Positions 28,151-38,200 of a stretch of DNA of 64,000 nt are shown in pieces; position 1 is the stretch's first letter; each line of letters opens with the position of its first letter. The notes beneath the pieces were generated by a model. The model did no database searches. It was not told where the DNA came from and was given only the letters and a program-made list of their open reading frames with translations. The DNA is from Candidatus Binatia bacterium (GTDB lineage: Bacteria > Desulfobacterota > Binatia > HRBIN30 > BPIQ01): assembly GCA_026004195.1 (NCBI GenBank), contig BPIQ01000002.1, positions 124,001-188,000 of the forward strand, in the 5' to 3' direction. The translations under genes and the position numbers were made by a program.

Positions 28151-28833
28151 GCGTTTCGCCCGACGAAGTCCTGCGAGGCGCGCAGCGCTTGCTTGAGCCG
28201 ACGCCGAGCCGTGCGATCGAGTCGGGCGAAGGAGCGAGCCATCCCGAGGGCCACCGCGTCGAGTCGCTCGCGGGAAACGACGCGCTCGAGGAGTCCCGCC
28301 CGCCGGAGCTCCTCCGCGGAAAGCCACCGGCCCGTGAGAATCCAGTCGAGCGCGTATCCGAGCCCCGCTTTCCGCGGGAGGGTCTGGGTTCCACCGACCC
28401 CGGGGATCAGACCGAGTCCGGTCTCGGGGAAGCGAAAGCGCGCATCGCGGCTCGCGATACAGACATCGCAGAGAAGGGCCATCTCCCAGCCACCACCCAG
28501 GACGTAGCCGTGCACCGCGGCCACCGTGAGTGCGTCGAGCCCGAGAAGGACCCCCCACACGTCCCGCTCCCGCCGCACGCTCCGCGCCACGAGCGGAGAC
28601 GGGGCCGAACCGAACTCCCGGAGGTCGCCCCCGCTCGAGAACGACGGCCCGTTCCCGCGGAGCACGAGCACGCGCACTTCCGTGTCGTCCCGGACGGCGG
28701 TGAACGCTTCGTAGAGCGCGTCCCTCATCCGGACGTCGTACGCGTTGTGAACCTCGGGCCGGTTCAGGCTCACGACGGCAATCGGCCCCCGTTTCTCGTA
28801 GAGGGCGGCGGCAGGAAACTCTCTTCGCGTCAC
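27805..28833 (-). CDS. Enoyl-CoA hydratase with repeat-encoded C-terminal tail
   Basis: Residues 1-~228 are a good crotonase: SLNRPEVHNAYD, the oxyanion region FSSGGDLREFG, and both catalytic Glu in GGGWEMALLCD and FPETGLGLIPGVGGTQ. After QALRASQDFVG the normal ~30-residue C-terminal helix is lost. The frame instead continues ~114 residues through the tandem repeat array, giving Arg/Gly-rich low-complexity sequence. The repeat probably invaded or expanded into the 3' end. The truncated enzyme may lack its trimer-forming helix. GTG start at 28833, 11 bases after the stop of the desulforedoxin-like gene. Confidence 0.8.
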   Translation of the reverse strand: MTRREFPAAALYEKRGPIAVVSLNRPEVHNAYDVRMRDALYEAFTAVRDDTEVRVLVLRGNGPSFSSGGDLREFGSAPSPLVARSVRRERDVWGVLLGLDALTVAAVHGYVLGGGWEMALLCDVCIASRDARFRFPETGLGLIPGVGGTQTLPRKAGLGYALDWILTGRWLSAEELRRAGLLERVVSRERLDAVALGMARSFARLDRTARRRLKQALRASQDFVGRNASGGTRSVASGAGGRARRMPFTTAGTVREHVHAEGRAPSRPGRGDAPVGCRSGPPGPFANTSTRRDALRRVQGRGDAPVGCRSGPPGPFANTSTRRDALRRVRGRGGNPPVGRPR

Positions 28834-28843
28834 GAAGCGCCGC

Positions 28844-28987
28844 TCAATCCGAGGAGGGAAGCGGCTTGGCTTCTTTGAGCTTCATCTCCTCGTCGCAGCA
28901 CACGAGCGTCCCGGGGCCGGGCTTGTTGCAGAGCGCCTCCGTCCCGCACTTCTCGCAGTAGTACCGCTTACCGAGTTGCGTCGGCAT
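28844..28987 (-). CDS. Desulforedoxin-like microprotein 2
   Basis: 47 residues: MPTQLGKRYYCEKCGTEALC, then GTLVCCDEEMKLKEA. CXXCG and CC are spaced as in desulforedoxin. It clearly relates to the protein at 25304-25420 (MPxQxGKxYxCxKCG). It starts 20 bases inside the end of the YgfZ-like gene, with GGAGGGACGGAAAGACG before the ATG, and is followed by a crotonase gene. Both copies therefore neighbour crotonases. It probably binds iron or zinc. Its partner is unknown. Confidence 0.8.
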   Translation of the reverse strand: MPTQLGKRYYCEKCGTEALCNKPGPGTLVCCDEEMKLKEAKPLPSSD

Positions 28988-30023
28988 CGTCTTTCCGTCC
29001 CTCCGTTGTCGTTTTTCGAAAAGGCGGGGGAACGACCGTCGCCTTCCGCCCTTCGAGGTCGAGCTCCGTACCGGGAGCCGCGAATTCCCGCCGGACGTAT
29101 CCCATGCCGAGCGTGCTCTTCACGAGTGGAGAGAACGCGGAGCTCGTCACGAAACCCACCTCTTTTCCGCCGCACGCGAGCGGTGTCCGGGGTGGCACGG
29201 GCTCCCCGTCGAAAACGAAAAGCACCCGCAGCCGGTTCACGTGCCCCCGGGCCGCGATCCGCTCGACGACCTCCTGTCCCACGTAGCACCCTTTCCGGAA
29301 GCTCACCGCGTCCTCGAGACCCACTTCCATGAGCAGTGTCGTCTCGTCCATGTCGCGTCCGAGAAGCGGCACCCCGGCCTCGAGCCTGAGCACGTCGAGT
29401 GCCAGCGCGCCCACGGGGACCGCTCCCTTTTCGCACAGAACGTCCCAGAGCCCCCGGTCCTCCACCCGGAGGAGCAAACCGGGCTCTCCGGAGAGCGAAG
29501 CCGTGACCCACTCGGCGGGGTACCCCGCGATCCGGCCGCTGCCGAGAACGAGACTCCCGGGCAGCTCGAAACCGAGGGCTTCGAGGAAGCGCGGAAGCTC
29601 CCGCCCCTCGAGGCCCAAAAGCGCCCCCTCGACTTCCTCGAGCTCCACGTCGTCGGCGACGACGTGCCGTTCGAGCGTCTCGCGCCCCCGACCGGCACCC
29701 GAAGCCGGGAAATCGAGCAGGAACGAGTCTTCCCCCGCGTAGATCCGCAGATCCGTCACGACCTTTCCCTGCACGGTGAGGATGGCCGCAGGGAGCCCGC
29801 GGCCCCGCACGAGACCTCGCACGTCGTTCGTCACCATCCCCTGTAGAAAAGCCTCTCGATCGGCGCCGTACACGCGGACCCAGCGGCGGAAAGACGCCGG
29901 GAAGACCCCGACGCCCTCCCGGACCGCACGCCACTCCTCCACGACGCCGGAAAAGCAGGCCGGAAGAGAAGCCCCGAGAAACTCGACGGGTTTTCCGACT
30001 TCCTCCGATCGAACGACTTCCAT
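28968..30023 (-). CDS. ygfZ: YgfZ/GcvT-family folate-binding protein
   Basis: 351 residues of the aminomethyltransferase-like fold. The YgfZ signature is present as FRKGCYVGQEVVERI, followed by ARGHVNRLRVLFVF. Earlier motifs are FLQGMVTNDVRGL and LTVQGKVVTDLRIY. YgfZ binds tetrahydrofolate and helps build or repair Fe-S clusters. The conserved Cys of the signature is present. The gene follows the RND pump gene by 17 bases and overlaps a desulforedoxin-like gene, which fits a link with iron proteins. Confidence 0.9.
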   Translation of the reverse strand: MEVVRSEEVGKPVEFLGASLPACFSGVVEEWRAVREGVGVFPASFRRWVRVYGADREAFLQGMVTNDVRGLVRGRGLPAAILTVQGKVVTDLRIYAGEDSFLLDFPASGAGRGRETLERHVVADDVELEEVEGALLGLEGRELPRFLEALGFELPGSLVLGSGRIAGYPAEWVTASLSGEPGLLLRVEDRGLWDVLCEKGAVPVGALALDVLRLEAGVPLLGRDMDETTLLMEVGLEDAVSFRKGCYVGQEVVERIAARGHVNRLRVLFVFDGEPVPPRTPLACGGKEVGFVTSSAFSPLVKSTLGMGYVRREFAAPGTELDLEGRKATVVPPPFRKTTTEGRKDDADATR

Positions 30024-30040
30024 CGGCTCGGTCCGGGATT

Positions 30041-33000
30041 CTACGCTTCGAGCACCGCTTCGGAAACCTCCCCGAGCCGGACCCGCGCTCGAAGCCTTTC
30101 GACGGCGACGTAAGCCGCGGGCACCACGAAAAGGGTCAGCACCGTCGAGAACAGCATCCCGCCGACCACGGCAATGCCGAGCGGAGCCCGAGCCTCCCCG
30201 CCCTCCCCTCGGCCCAGGGCCACCGGCAAGATGCCCACGATCGTCGAGGCCGCGGTCATCAGGATCGGCCGGAAGCGGGCTCGACTCGCCTCGAAGGTGG
30301 CCTCGAGCACGTCTTTGCCGCGCTCGCGAAGCTGGTTGGCGAACTCGACGATGAGGATCGAGTTCTTCGTGACGAGCCCCACGAGCATGACGAGACCGAT
30401 TTCGCTGAAAAGGTTCAGCGTGCTCCCGCCGAGCCCGAGGAGCAGCAGCGCCCCGGTGAACGAGAAGGCGACGGCGACGAGGATCACCAGAGGGTGGACG
30501 AAGCTCTCGAACTGCGCGGCCAGAACGAGGTAGACGATCGCCACGGCGAGCACGTACGCGAAAAGGAGCGCGTGCCCGGACTCGTAGTAGCGTTCCGAAG
30601 CTCCGGAGAAGGCGAGGCGGTATCCTTCTCCCACGGGCAGGACCTCTTCGGCCACCCGCCGGACGTTCTCGAGAGCCGTGCCCAGGGCCGCCCCCGAGGC
30701 CAGATTGGCGGAGACCGTGGCCGAGCGGAGGCGGTCGAAGTGCGGGATGGCGCGGGGCCCCACCGTCTCTTCCACCCGCACGACCGAGGCGAGCGGAACG
30801 AGCTGCCGGTCCCGGCCGCGCACGTACACCCCCACGATGGAGCTCGGGGTGGATCGCTCGGCCCGTTCGAGCTGAGCGATGACCTTGTAGGTCTCGCCCG
30901 CGAGCTTGAACGTCGTGAGGTCGAGACCGCCGAAGAGAATCTGCAGCGCCGTCGCGATGTCCCTCACCGAAACCCCGAGGTCGCTCGCCCGCTCGCGGTC
31001 GATCCGGACCACCACCTCGGGCTTGTTCACGACGAGGTCGGTCTGGACGTTCACGAGACCCGGGATCCCGCGGGATTTTTCGACCACACGCTCGGCGAAC
31101 TCGACGAGTCTCCGGGTTTCCGGTCCCTGCAGAACGAGCGAGACGGGCGTGAAGTCCGCCGAAAGGGTCGGCAGATTCATCGGGAAAGCCTGGATCCCTC
31201 CGATCGTGTAGAGCTCGGCCCGGAGCGCATCGACGATTTCCATCTGCGTCCGTTCTCTCCGCTCGGGCGGCACGAGCGAGGCGAAGATGGCCCCCTCGTT
31301 CACGACACCCGGAGTCCCGATCCCGAGAGAGACGACGGAAAAGGCCTTCTCCACCTCCGGGAGCGCGAGCACGCGTTTTTCGACCTCCCGCTGGTAGCGG
31401 TCCGTGTACTCCACGGTGCTGCCTTCGGGAGCACGGGTGAAAATTCGCAAAGCACTCCGGTCGGAGACGGGAATGAGCTCGCGCTCGAGGGAGAAAAAGA
31501 GGAAGACACCGAGCGCGACCCACGCGGCACCGAGAGCCAGCACGAAAGCCCGCCGGCGAAGAGCGGAGGAAAGGAGGCCGGAGTAGGCCCGGGTCGACGC
31601 ATCGAGGGCGCGTGCGAGGCTCGCCCGGACCCCGCGTTCGTCGCCCGCCCTGCGCAGGATGCGGGCGCAGAGCGTCGGGGAAAGCGTGAGGGCGACGAAC
31701 CCCGAGAGCGCGACGGCGGCGGCCACGGTCACGCCGAACTCGCGGAAGAGGAGACCGGTCGTGTCCGTGAGAAAGGCGAGGGGCAGGAAAACGACCACGG
31801 TGGAGACGGTGGCGGCCACGACGGCAAAAGAAATTTCCTCCATGCTCCGCCGGGTGGCCTCCATCCTCGGAAGCCCTCGCTCCACCCACCGCGCCGCGTT
31901 CTCGAGAACCACGATCGCATCGTCCACGACGAGCCCGATCGCCAGCGTGAGCCCCATGAGCGTGAGCGTGTTGATCGTGAAACCGAGAAAGTAGAGAACC
32001 GCGAAGGTCCCGACGAGAGACACCGGGATGGCCACCGCCGGAACCACGGTCGCCCGGAGCGAGCGAAGGAAGAGAAAAATCACCACGACCACGAGGCCCA
32101 CCGCCTCGAAAATCGTGCGCGCCAGGTCGCGGAGCGATCGTTCGATGTAGGTGGACACGTCGAAGGCGACGTCCATGTGCAAGCCCGGCGGGAGGATCCG
32201 CCGGATTTCCTCGACCTCGGAACGCACGGCTCGGGCCACGTCGAGCGTGTTCGCCTTCGACTGCTTCACGACGCCGAGGCCGACGGCCGGCTGGCCGTCG
32301 AAACGCACGAGCTTGCGCTCGTCCTCGGGCCCGACCTCGACCCGGGCCACGTCGCGGAGCCGCACCGGCCTTCCTCCCGTGTTCGTCACGACGAGCGCCC
32401 CGAATTCCTCCGCGCTCCGGAGCTCGCCCAGCGTGCGGACGGTGTACTCGCGGTCGCGCCCCTCCACGCGCCCGGACGGGAGATCGACGTTCTCGCGACG
32501 CAGCGCCTCGGCCACGTCGGCGACGGTGAGGCCGTGGGCCGTGAGCCGCGCGTTGTCGATCCAAACCCGCATGGAAAAACGCTTCTCACCGGCGACGAGC
32601 ACCTCGGAAACGCCCGGGAGCTTCGCGAGCCGATCCTGAACCAGCGTCTCGGCGAAGGTGGAAATCTCGACCTGGCTGTACCGCTCGCCGTAGAGCGCGA
32701 GCCAGATGACGGGCCACGCGTCGGCGTCGCGTTTGGCCACCACCGGGTCGAGCGCGTCCTCGGGGAGCTCGTCCCGCACCCGGGCCACCCGATCCCGGAC
32801 GTCGTTCGCCGCGGCGTCGACGTCCCGCGAGAGCTCGAATTCCACGCTGATCGCCGAGACCTGTTCGCGGCTCGTCGACGTGACGTGCCGGACACCTTCG
32901 ATGGCGACGAGCTGGTCTTCGAGCGGCTGCGTCACGGAGGTCTCGACCACCTCGGGGGCCGCGCCCGGGTAGACGGTCGTCACCGAAACGACCGGCGGGT

Positions 33001-33121
33001 CCACGTCGGGAAGCTCCCGGTTCGGCAGCCGGACGAGACCCAGAAAACCCACCAGGCACACGAGCAGGGAAAGGACGGTGGAGAGAACGGGCCGCCGAAT
33101 GCAGATTTCGGAAAGTTTCAT
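30041..33121 (-). CDS. RND efflux transporter, HAE1/AcrB type
   Basis: 1026 residues with the usual twelve membrane helices and two large periplasmic loops. N-terminus IRRPVLSTVLSLLVCLVG. Proton-relay Asp pair in LAIGLVVDDAIVVLENA (~405). Conserved Lys in LVTKNSILIVEFANQ near residue 940. Periplasmic motifs include ATDxx-type PGAAPEVVETSVTQPLEDQL. It exports hydrophobic compounds using proton motive force, with the adaptor encoded upstream. Start and stop overlap (ATGA). No TolC-like gene is adjacent. Confidence 0.94.
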   Translation of the reverse strand: MKLSEICIRRPVLSTVLSLLVCLVGFLGLVRLPNRELPDVDPPVVSVTTVYPGAAPEVVETSVTQPLEDQLVAIEGVRHVTSTSREQVSAISVEFELSRDVDAAANDVRDRVARVRDELPEDALDPVVAKRDADAWPVIWLALYGERYSQVEISTFAETLVQDRLAKLPGVSEVLVAGEKRFSMRVWIDNARLTAHGLTVADVAEALRRENVDLPSGRVEGRDREYTVRTLGELRSAEEFGALVVTNTGGRPVRLRDVARVEVGPEDERKLVRFDGQPAVGLGVVKQSKANTLDVARAVRSEVEEIRRILPPGLHMDVAFDVSTYIERSLRDLARTIFEAVGLVVVVIFLFLRSLRATVVPAVAIPVSLVGTFAVLYFLGFTINTLTLMGLTLAIGLVVDDAIVVLENAARWVERGLPRMEATRRSMEEISFAVVAATVSTVVVFLPLAFLTDTTGLLFREFGVTVAAAVALSGFVALTLSPTLCARILRRAGDERGVRASLARALDASTRAYSGLLSSALRRRAFVLALGAAWVALGVFLFFSLERELIPVSDRSALRIFTRAPEGSTVEYTDRYQREVEKRVLALPEVEKAFSVVSLGIGTPGVVNEGAIFASLVPPERRERTQMEIVDALRAELYTIGGIQAFPMNLPTLSADFTPVSLVLQGPETRRLVEFAERVVEKSRGIPGLVNVQTDLVVNKPEVVVRIDRERASDLGVSVRDIATALQILFGGLDLTTFKLAGETYKVIAQLERAERSTPSSIVGVYVRGRDRQLVPLASVVRVEETVGPRAIPHFDRLRSATVSANLASGAALGTALENVRRVAEEVLPVGEGYRLAFSGASERYYESGHALLFAYVLAVAIVYLVLAAQFESFVHPLVILVAVAFSFTGALLLLGLGGSTLNLFSEIGLVMLVGLVTKNSILIVEFANQLRERGKDVLEATFEASRARFRPILMTAASTIVGILPVALGRGEGGEARAPLGIAVVGGMLFSTVLTLFVVPAAYVAVERLRARVRLGEVSEAVLEA

Positions 33122-34185
33122 GCGGGGCCTTTCTCCTCGGGGGGCTCGGCCGCGAGGACCCGGGCCCCGGCCACGACCTTGTGCGTCCCGGCCGCCACGA
33201 TCGTGTCACCGGGAGCGAGGCCCGAGACGATCTCGACGCGCCCCTCTTGCCGCAGGCCGACCTCCACGCCGACCCGCTCCGCCACGCCCTTCTCGGAGAC
33301 CCTCCACACGAAAGGACCGCGCGCGTCGTACGCGAGCGCCGACTCCGGAACGACGAGCACCCCGTCGTGCCGCGCGAGTTCCACGCCGATCTCGGCGAAC
33401 ATCCCGGGCCGGAGCTTCCCGTGCTCGTTGGGAACCCACGCCTTCAGAAGGAGCCTCCGGGTCGCAGGGTCGAGGGCGGGCGCGACGAAAAACACCTCGC
33501 CCGGGAACCGTTCCCCGGGCCAGGCCGCCACCTCGACTTCGACGGGAACTCCCGTGCGGGCCCGCCCGACGGCGGTCTCGGGGATCGTGAAAACGAGCTG
33601 GAGACGCGAGACCGCGTCGATGCGCACGAGCGCCGTCTCGCGGTCGACCCGGTCGCCCGGCGAGACCATGCGTGCCCCGAGAACGCCGTCGAAGGGTGCC
33701 CGGATCCGCGTCCGCTCGAGCTCGACGCGAGCGAGGTCCCTCCGGGCCTTGGCCGCCTCGAATGCCGCGCGCGTTCGGTCGAGTTCCGCGGGCGAGACGG
33801 TCCCTTTGCGGGCGAGCGTGAGGGTTCGCCGGTACTCGTCTTCGGCGAGGACGAGAAGCGCCTCGGCTTCCCGAAGGCGGGCTTTCTGCTCCTCGTCTTC
33901 GAGCCGAAACAGAAGTTCCCCCTTGCGGACGAGCTGGCCTTCCTCGAATTCGACGGACTCCACGACGCCCTCGGTCTCGGGTTTCACGACCACGGATTCT
34001 TCCGCCTCGAGCTGCCCGACGAGCCGGACCACCTCGCGGATCGAGCTCGGCGAAACCTCGAGGAGCTCGACGTAGACCGGCGGTGGCGTCGCGCGTGCCG
34101 GGGCTTCCGCCCTCGGGTCGCCGCATCCCCCCACGAGGCTCCCGAGGAGCAGGAGAAGCGCTGGAGCCTTGAGCTTGCGGGGCAT
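33118..34185 (-). CDS. RND periplasmic adaptor (membrane fusion protein), lipoprotein
   Basis: 355 residues. The lipoprotein signal ends LVGGC. Biotinyl-lipoyl halves flank a hairpin: VKPETEGVVESVEFEEGQLV and TRIRAPFDGVLGARMVSPGD. The coiled-coil hairpin lies at ~95-160. The beta-barrel has LVFTIPETAVGRA, and the membrane-proximal domain has VPESALAY and IVSGLAPGDTIVAAG. It bridges the inner-membrane pump and an outer-membrane channel. Its ATG-stop overlap with the pump gene shows an operon. It is divergent from the crotonase gene at 34264. Confidence 0.93.
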   Translation of the reverse strand: MPRKLKAPALLLLLGSLVGGCGDPRAEAPARATPPPVYVELLEVSPSSIREVVRLVGQLEAEESVVVKPETEGVVESVEFEEGQLVRKGELLFRLEDEEQKARLREAEALLVLAEDEYRRTLTLARKGTVSPAELDRTRAAFEAAKARRDLARVELERTRIRAPFDGVLGARMVSPGDRVDRETALVRIDAVSRLQLVFTIPETAVGRARTGVPVEVEVAAWPGERFPGEVFFVAPALDPATRRLLLKAWVPNEHGKLRPGMFAEIGVELARHDGVLVVPESALAYDARGPFVWRVSEKGVAERVGVEVGLRQEGRVEIVSGLAPGDTIVAAGTHKVVAGARVLAAEPPEEKGPA

Positions 34186-34199
34186 GTCTCGTGTCCGTC

Positions 34200-34228
34200 T
34201 TTACGCCACGGGCCGGCTTCGTGCTAGC
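34200..34228 (+). promoter_or_regulatory. Candidate promoter of the MenB/BadI-like gene
   Basis: TTTACG and GCTAGC are 17 bp apart, 35 bases before the ATG. GCTAGC is self-complementary and could also serve the divergent efflux operon. Confidence 0.45.
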
Positions 34229-34263
34229 CTCGTGGTTACCCGTTCGAACGAAAGGGGGACACG

Positions 34264-35064
34264 ATGGAGTTCCAGGACATTCTCTACGAAAAAAAAGACG
34301 GCGTGGCCTGGATCACGATCAACCGACCGGAAGTGCGCAACGCCTTCCGGGCCCGCACCGTCGACGAGATGATCGAGGCTCTGCGAGACGCGTGGCGGGA
34401 CTCCGACGTGGGCGTCGTCGTGCTGACGGGCGCGGGCGACAAGGCCTTCTGCAGCGGCGGAGACCAGAAAGAAAGGACGGCCGCGGGCTACGCGGGAGGG
34501 GGAACGGGCATCGGACTCGACGTCGCCACGCTGCACTCGCTCATCCGGAACATCCCGAAGCCCGTGATCGCCATGGTGAACGGGTACGCCATCGGGGGCG
34601 GGCACGTTCTCCACGTCGTCTGCGACCTCACGATCGCCGCGGACACGGCCGTCTTCGGCCAGGTCGGCCCCCGCGTGGGCAGCGTCGACCCGGGGTTCGG
34701 CACGGCCTACCTCGCGCGCATCGTGGGCGAGAAAAAGGCCCGCGAGATCTGGTACCTCTGCCGGCAGTACACGGCGAAGGAAGCGCTCGAGATGGGGCTC
34801 GTCAACAAGGTCGTCCCGGCGTCCGAGCTGCGTGCGGAGGTGGAAAAGTGGTGCCGGGAGCTTCTCGAGAGGAGCCCCACGGCACTGAAGCTCGCGAAGT
34901 ACTCGTTCAACGCGGACACGGACCACATCCACGGCATCACGGAAATGGGCTTTTCCGCCCTCGAGCTTTTCTACCGGACGCCCGAGTCGCAGGAGGGACA
35001 GAAGGCGTTCCTCGAAAAACGAAAGCCCGACTTCCGCCGGGCTGCGCGCGAGGGGAAAAGCTAG
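34264..35064 (+). CDS. MenB/BadI-type crotonase (dihydroxynaphthoyl-CoA synthase or ketocyclohexanecarboxyl-CoA hydrolase)
   Basis: 266 residues. The diagnostic stretches [50 protein letters not shown] and [20 protein letters not shown] define the MenB/BadI branch of crotonases. From memory of the families, [11 protein letters not shown] and the ending KRKPDFRR resemble BadI, which opens the ring of 2-ketocyclohexanecarboxyl-CoA in benzoate breakdown. GGHVLH and LCRQY resemble MenB of menaquinone synthesis. No other men or bad gene lies nearby. AAAGGGGGACACG precedes the ATG. It is solitary and convergent with secA. Confidence 0.85.
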   Translation: MEFQDILYEKKDGVAWITINRPEVRNAFRARTVDEMIEALRDAWRDSDVGVVVLTGAGDKAFCSGGDQKERTAAGYAGGGTGIGLDVATLHSLIRNIPKPVIAMVNGYAIGGGHVLHVVCDLTIAADTAVFGQVGPRVGSVDPGFGTAYLARIVGEKKAREIWYLCRQYTAKEALEMGLVNKVVPASELRAEVEKWCRELLERSPTALKLAKYSFNADTDHIHGITEMGFSALELFYRTPESQEGQKAFLEKRKPDFRRAAREGKS

Positions 35065-35209
35065 CCCGTGGCCGGGACGCGCGCCCGAGGGCGGCGCGGC
35101 CGTGGCTTCGCCGGAAGGACGAACGGCGACCCCGTCGCCCCCCGGGAACGAACCCTCCGCCCCGTGCTCTCTTCTCGCGGGCCCCGGAGGACGCGTGCCG
35201 ATCGCACAC

Positions 35210-38200
35210 CTACGCGCCGTGGCATTTCTTGTACTTCTTGCCGCTCCCGCACGGGCAAGGATCGTTCCGTCCCACCTTGCCGCCCGTCCGCCGCACGGTC
35301 TCGGTCTTGGGAGCGGCGGCCGGGCGACCCCCGCCGCTCATCACGAGACGCCGAGGTTCGTGCTCCTCGAGCCGCATCTGCCGCACGCGCTGCCGCTGCT
35401 CTTCGCGGACGATCTGGACGGCGTAGAGCTTTTCGACCACGCCCTCGCGGAACTGCCGCATCATCTCCTGGAAGAGCTCGAACCCTTCCTTCTGGTACTC
35501 CTGGAGGGGATTCCGCTGCCCGTAACCCCGGAGCCCGATCCCTTCCTTGAGGTGATCCATCGCGAGCAGGTGGTCCTTCCAGAGACTGTCGAGGGTCTGG
35601 AGCATCACGAACTTCTCGAAATGCCGCAGGGTCTCCGGGGTGAAGTCCCGCTCCTTCTCCTCGTACGCCGCGTGGAGCGCCTCGCGCAGCTTTTCTTCGA
35701 GCTCGTCGGCTGTGAGGTTCTCCCGCTCGTTCTCGTCGAGCCGCAGGCGGTAGCTGAACTGCTTGAGCAGGTTCTCCTCGAGCACCGTCCAGTCCCACTC
35801 GGCCGGCGGGAGGTCGGGATTCGTCGTCCGGTCGAGAAGCTCGGAGAGCGTCTCGTCGACCATCTCGAGGATCTCGGGCTTCAGGTTCTCCCGCGAGAGA
35901 ATCTCCCGGCGGCGGGCGTAGACGACCTCGCGCTGTTTGTTGAGCACGTCGTCGTACTCGAGGAGGTGCTTTCGGATGTCGAAATTGTGGGCTTCGACCT
36001 TGCTCTGGGCGTTCGCGATGGCGCGAGAAATCATCCGGTGCTCGATGGGTTCCCCTTCTTCCATCCCGAGCCGCTCCATGATGCCCTTGATGCGGTCGGC
36101 GCCGAAAATCCGCAGCAGGTCGTCCTCGAGCGAGAGGTAGAAGCGCGAGCTCCCGGGGTCGCCCTGGCGTCCCGCGCGCCCGCGTAGCTGGTTGTCGATC
36201 CGCCGGCTCTCGTGACGCTCGGTCCCGATGATGTGGAGTCCGCCCGCGGCCACCACCTCCTCGCGCTCCCGGGCGCACTGTTCGCGGTACTTCGCGAGCA
36301 GCTCCTGGTAGCGGTCGCGGAACTCGTCGGGCGAGCGGTCCATCTGCTCGCGCAGCTCCTCGACGACCTGCGTGTACTTCCGGCGCGTCTCCTCGTACTC
36401 GCGCTGCGCGGCCGCGACGGCCTGCTCGTAGGGCTTGCGGTGCCTCAGGAAGGCTTCTTCCGCTTCCTCGAATTCGCGCTGCGCCTCCTCGTAGGCCGCC
36501 CTGGCCTCCTCCAGGGAAAGGTTCCCGTTCCGGAGCGCCTTCTCGACGGCGCGCTCGTAGTCGGACCGCGCGCGCTCGAAGGCCGACCGTGCCGACTCGA
36601 GCCCGTCCGCCGCCCCGCCGTTCGAGACGGCGGCCCGCAACACCTCCGCGAGCTCGAGCTGGGTGTCCCGGAAACGCCGCTCGCCTTCTTCCCCGAGGTG
36701 CGGACCCGTCACGCGGTCGAAGTCCCGGAGCGCCTGGCAGTAGGCTTCCAGCGCCTCGGCGCAGGCCGCGTACGCCTCGGAGCCGGCCCCTTCGCCGAGA
36801 CCGCGCCAGGCGTCCTCGTAACGGCGGCGCGCGTCGACGAGGGCGGCCTCGAGGTAGGCGCGATGCGTCGCCGTGAGCCGCTCGAGCGCTTCGGCCTGTC
36901 GTTCCTCGTAGGGCTTCCACTGCTTCTCGTACTTTTCGCGTGCCTTCTGGACCTTGCGCTCGAACTTCTCGCGCAGCTCGACCAGAGCGTCCTCGTATCG
37001 CGTGTGGCCCGACGGGAGCACCTCGGCCCGCCGGATCCACTCGTTCTCGATCTCGGCCCGTGCGAGGAACTCGGGATTCCCTCCGAGGAGAATGTCCGTC
37101 CCCCGGCCGGCCATGTTCGTGGCGATGGTGACCTGACCCTTGCGGCCGGCCTGCGCGATGACGGAAGCTTCGGCCTCGTGGTTGACGGCGTTGAGCACGT
37201 TGTGCGGGATGCCACGAGCCTTGAGCATCTTCGAGAGACGCTCGGACTTTTCCACGGACACCGTACCGACGAGCACCGGCTGCCCGCGGGCGTGGCACTC
37301 GGCGATTTCTTCGATCACGGCCTGGAACTTCTCGCGCTCGGTCTTGTAGACGACGTCCGGATGGTCCACCCGGATCATGGGCTTGTTCGGCGGGATGACG
37401 ACGACCTGGAGCTTGTAGATCTTGTCGAACTCGACGGCTTCCGTGTCGGCCGTGCCCGTCATGCCCGCGAGCTTGTGGTACATCCGGAAGTAGTTCTGGA
37501 TCGTGATCGTCGCGAGCGTCTGGTTTTCCCGCTGGATCCGGAGCCCTTCCTTGGCTTCCACGGCCTGGTGGAGGCCGTCGGACCAGCGGCGGCCTTCCAT
37601 GAGCCGGCCCGTGAACTCGTCGACGATGATCACCTGCCCGTTCTTCACCACGTAGTCGACGTCGCGCCGGAAGATGGCGTGCGCCTTGAGCGCCTGGTTC
37701 ACGTGGTGGAGGATGTTGATGTTGGCCGGGTCGTAGAGGTTGTCGATGCCGAGAAGCCGCTCGACCTTGGCGACCCCCTGCTCGGTGAGGACCACGGTCT
37801 TCGACTTCTCGTCGACGACGTAGTCCCCGCTCGCCTCGATCTGGGGACGTTCTTCCTGCCGGGCGTCCCCCTGGAGCACGGCCCCGCGCTTGAGGCGGGG
37901 GACGATCTTGTCGATCCGGTAGTAGAGGTCGGTGGAGTCCTCGGCCGGTCCCGAAATGATGAGCGGCGTTCGCGCCTCGTCGATCAGGATGTTGTCGACC
38001 TCGTCGACGATCGCGTAGTAGAGCTCGCGCTGGACGAATTCCTCCTCGGCGAGCTTCATGTTGTCCCGGAGGTAGTCGAACCCGAACTCGTGGTTCGTGC
38101 CGTAGGTGATGTCGGCGTGGTACGCCTCGCGCCGGGAGACGGGCCGGAGGTGCATCATCCGGTAGTCGCTCGTCACGTAGGTCGGGTCGTAGAGGAAGCT

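Noticed and set aside
28968-32564. A 1198-codon minus-strand frame spanning YgfZ and most of the RND pump
   Set aside because: Only its last part, from 30023, matches a family. The rest is the wrong frame of the pump gene.
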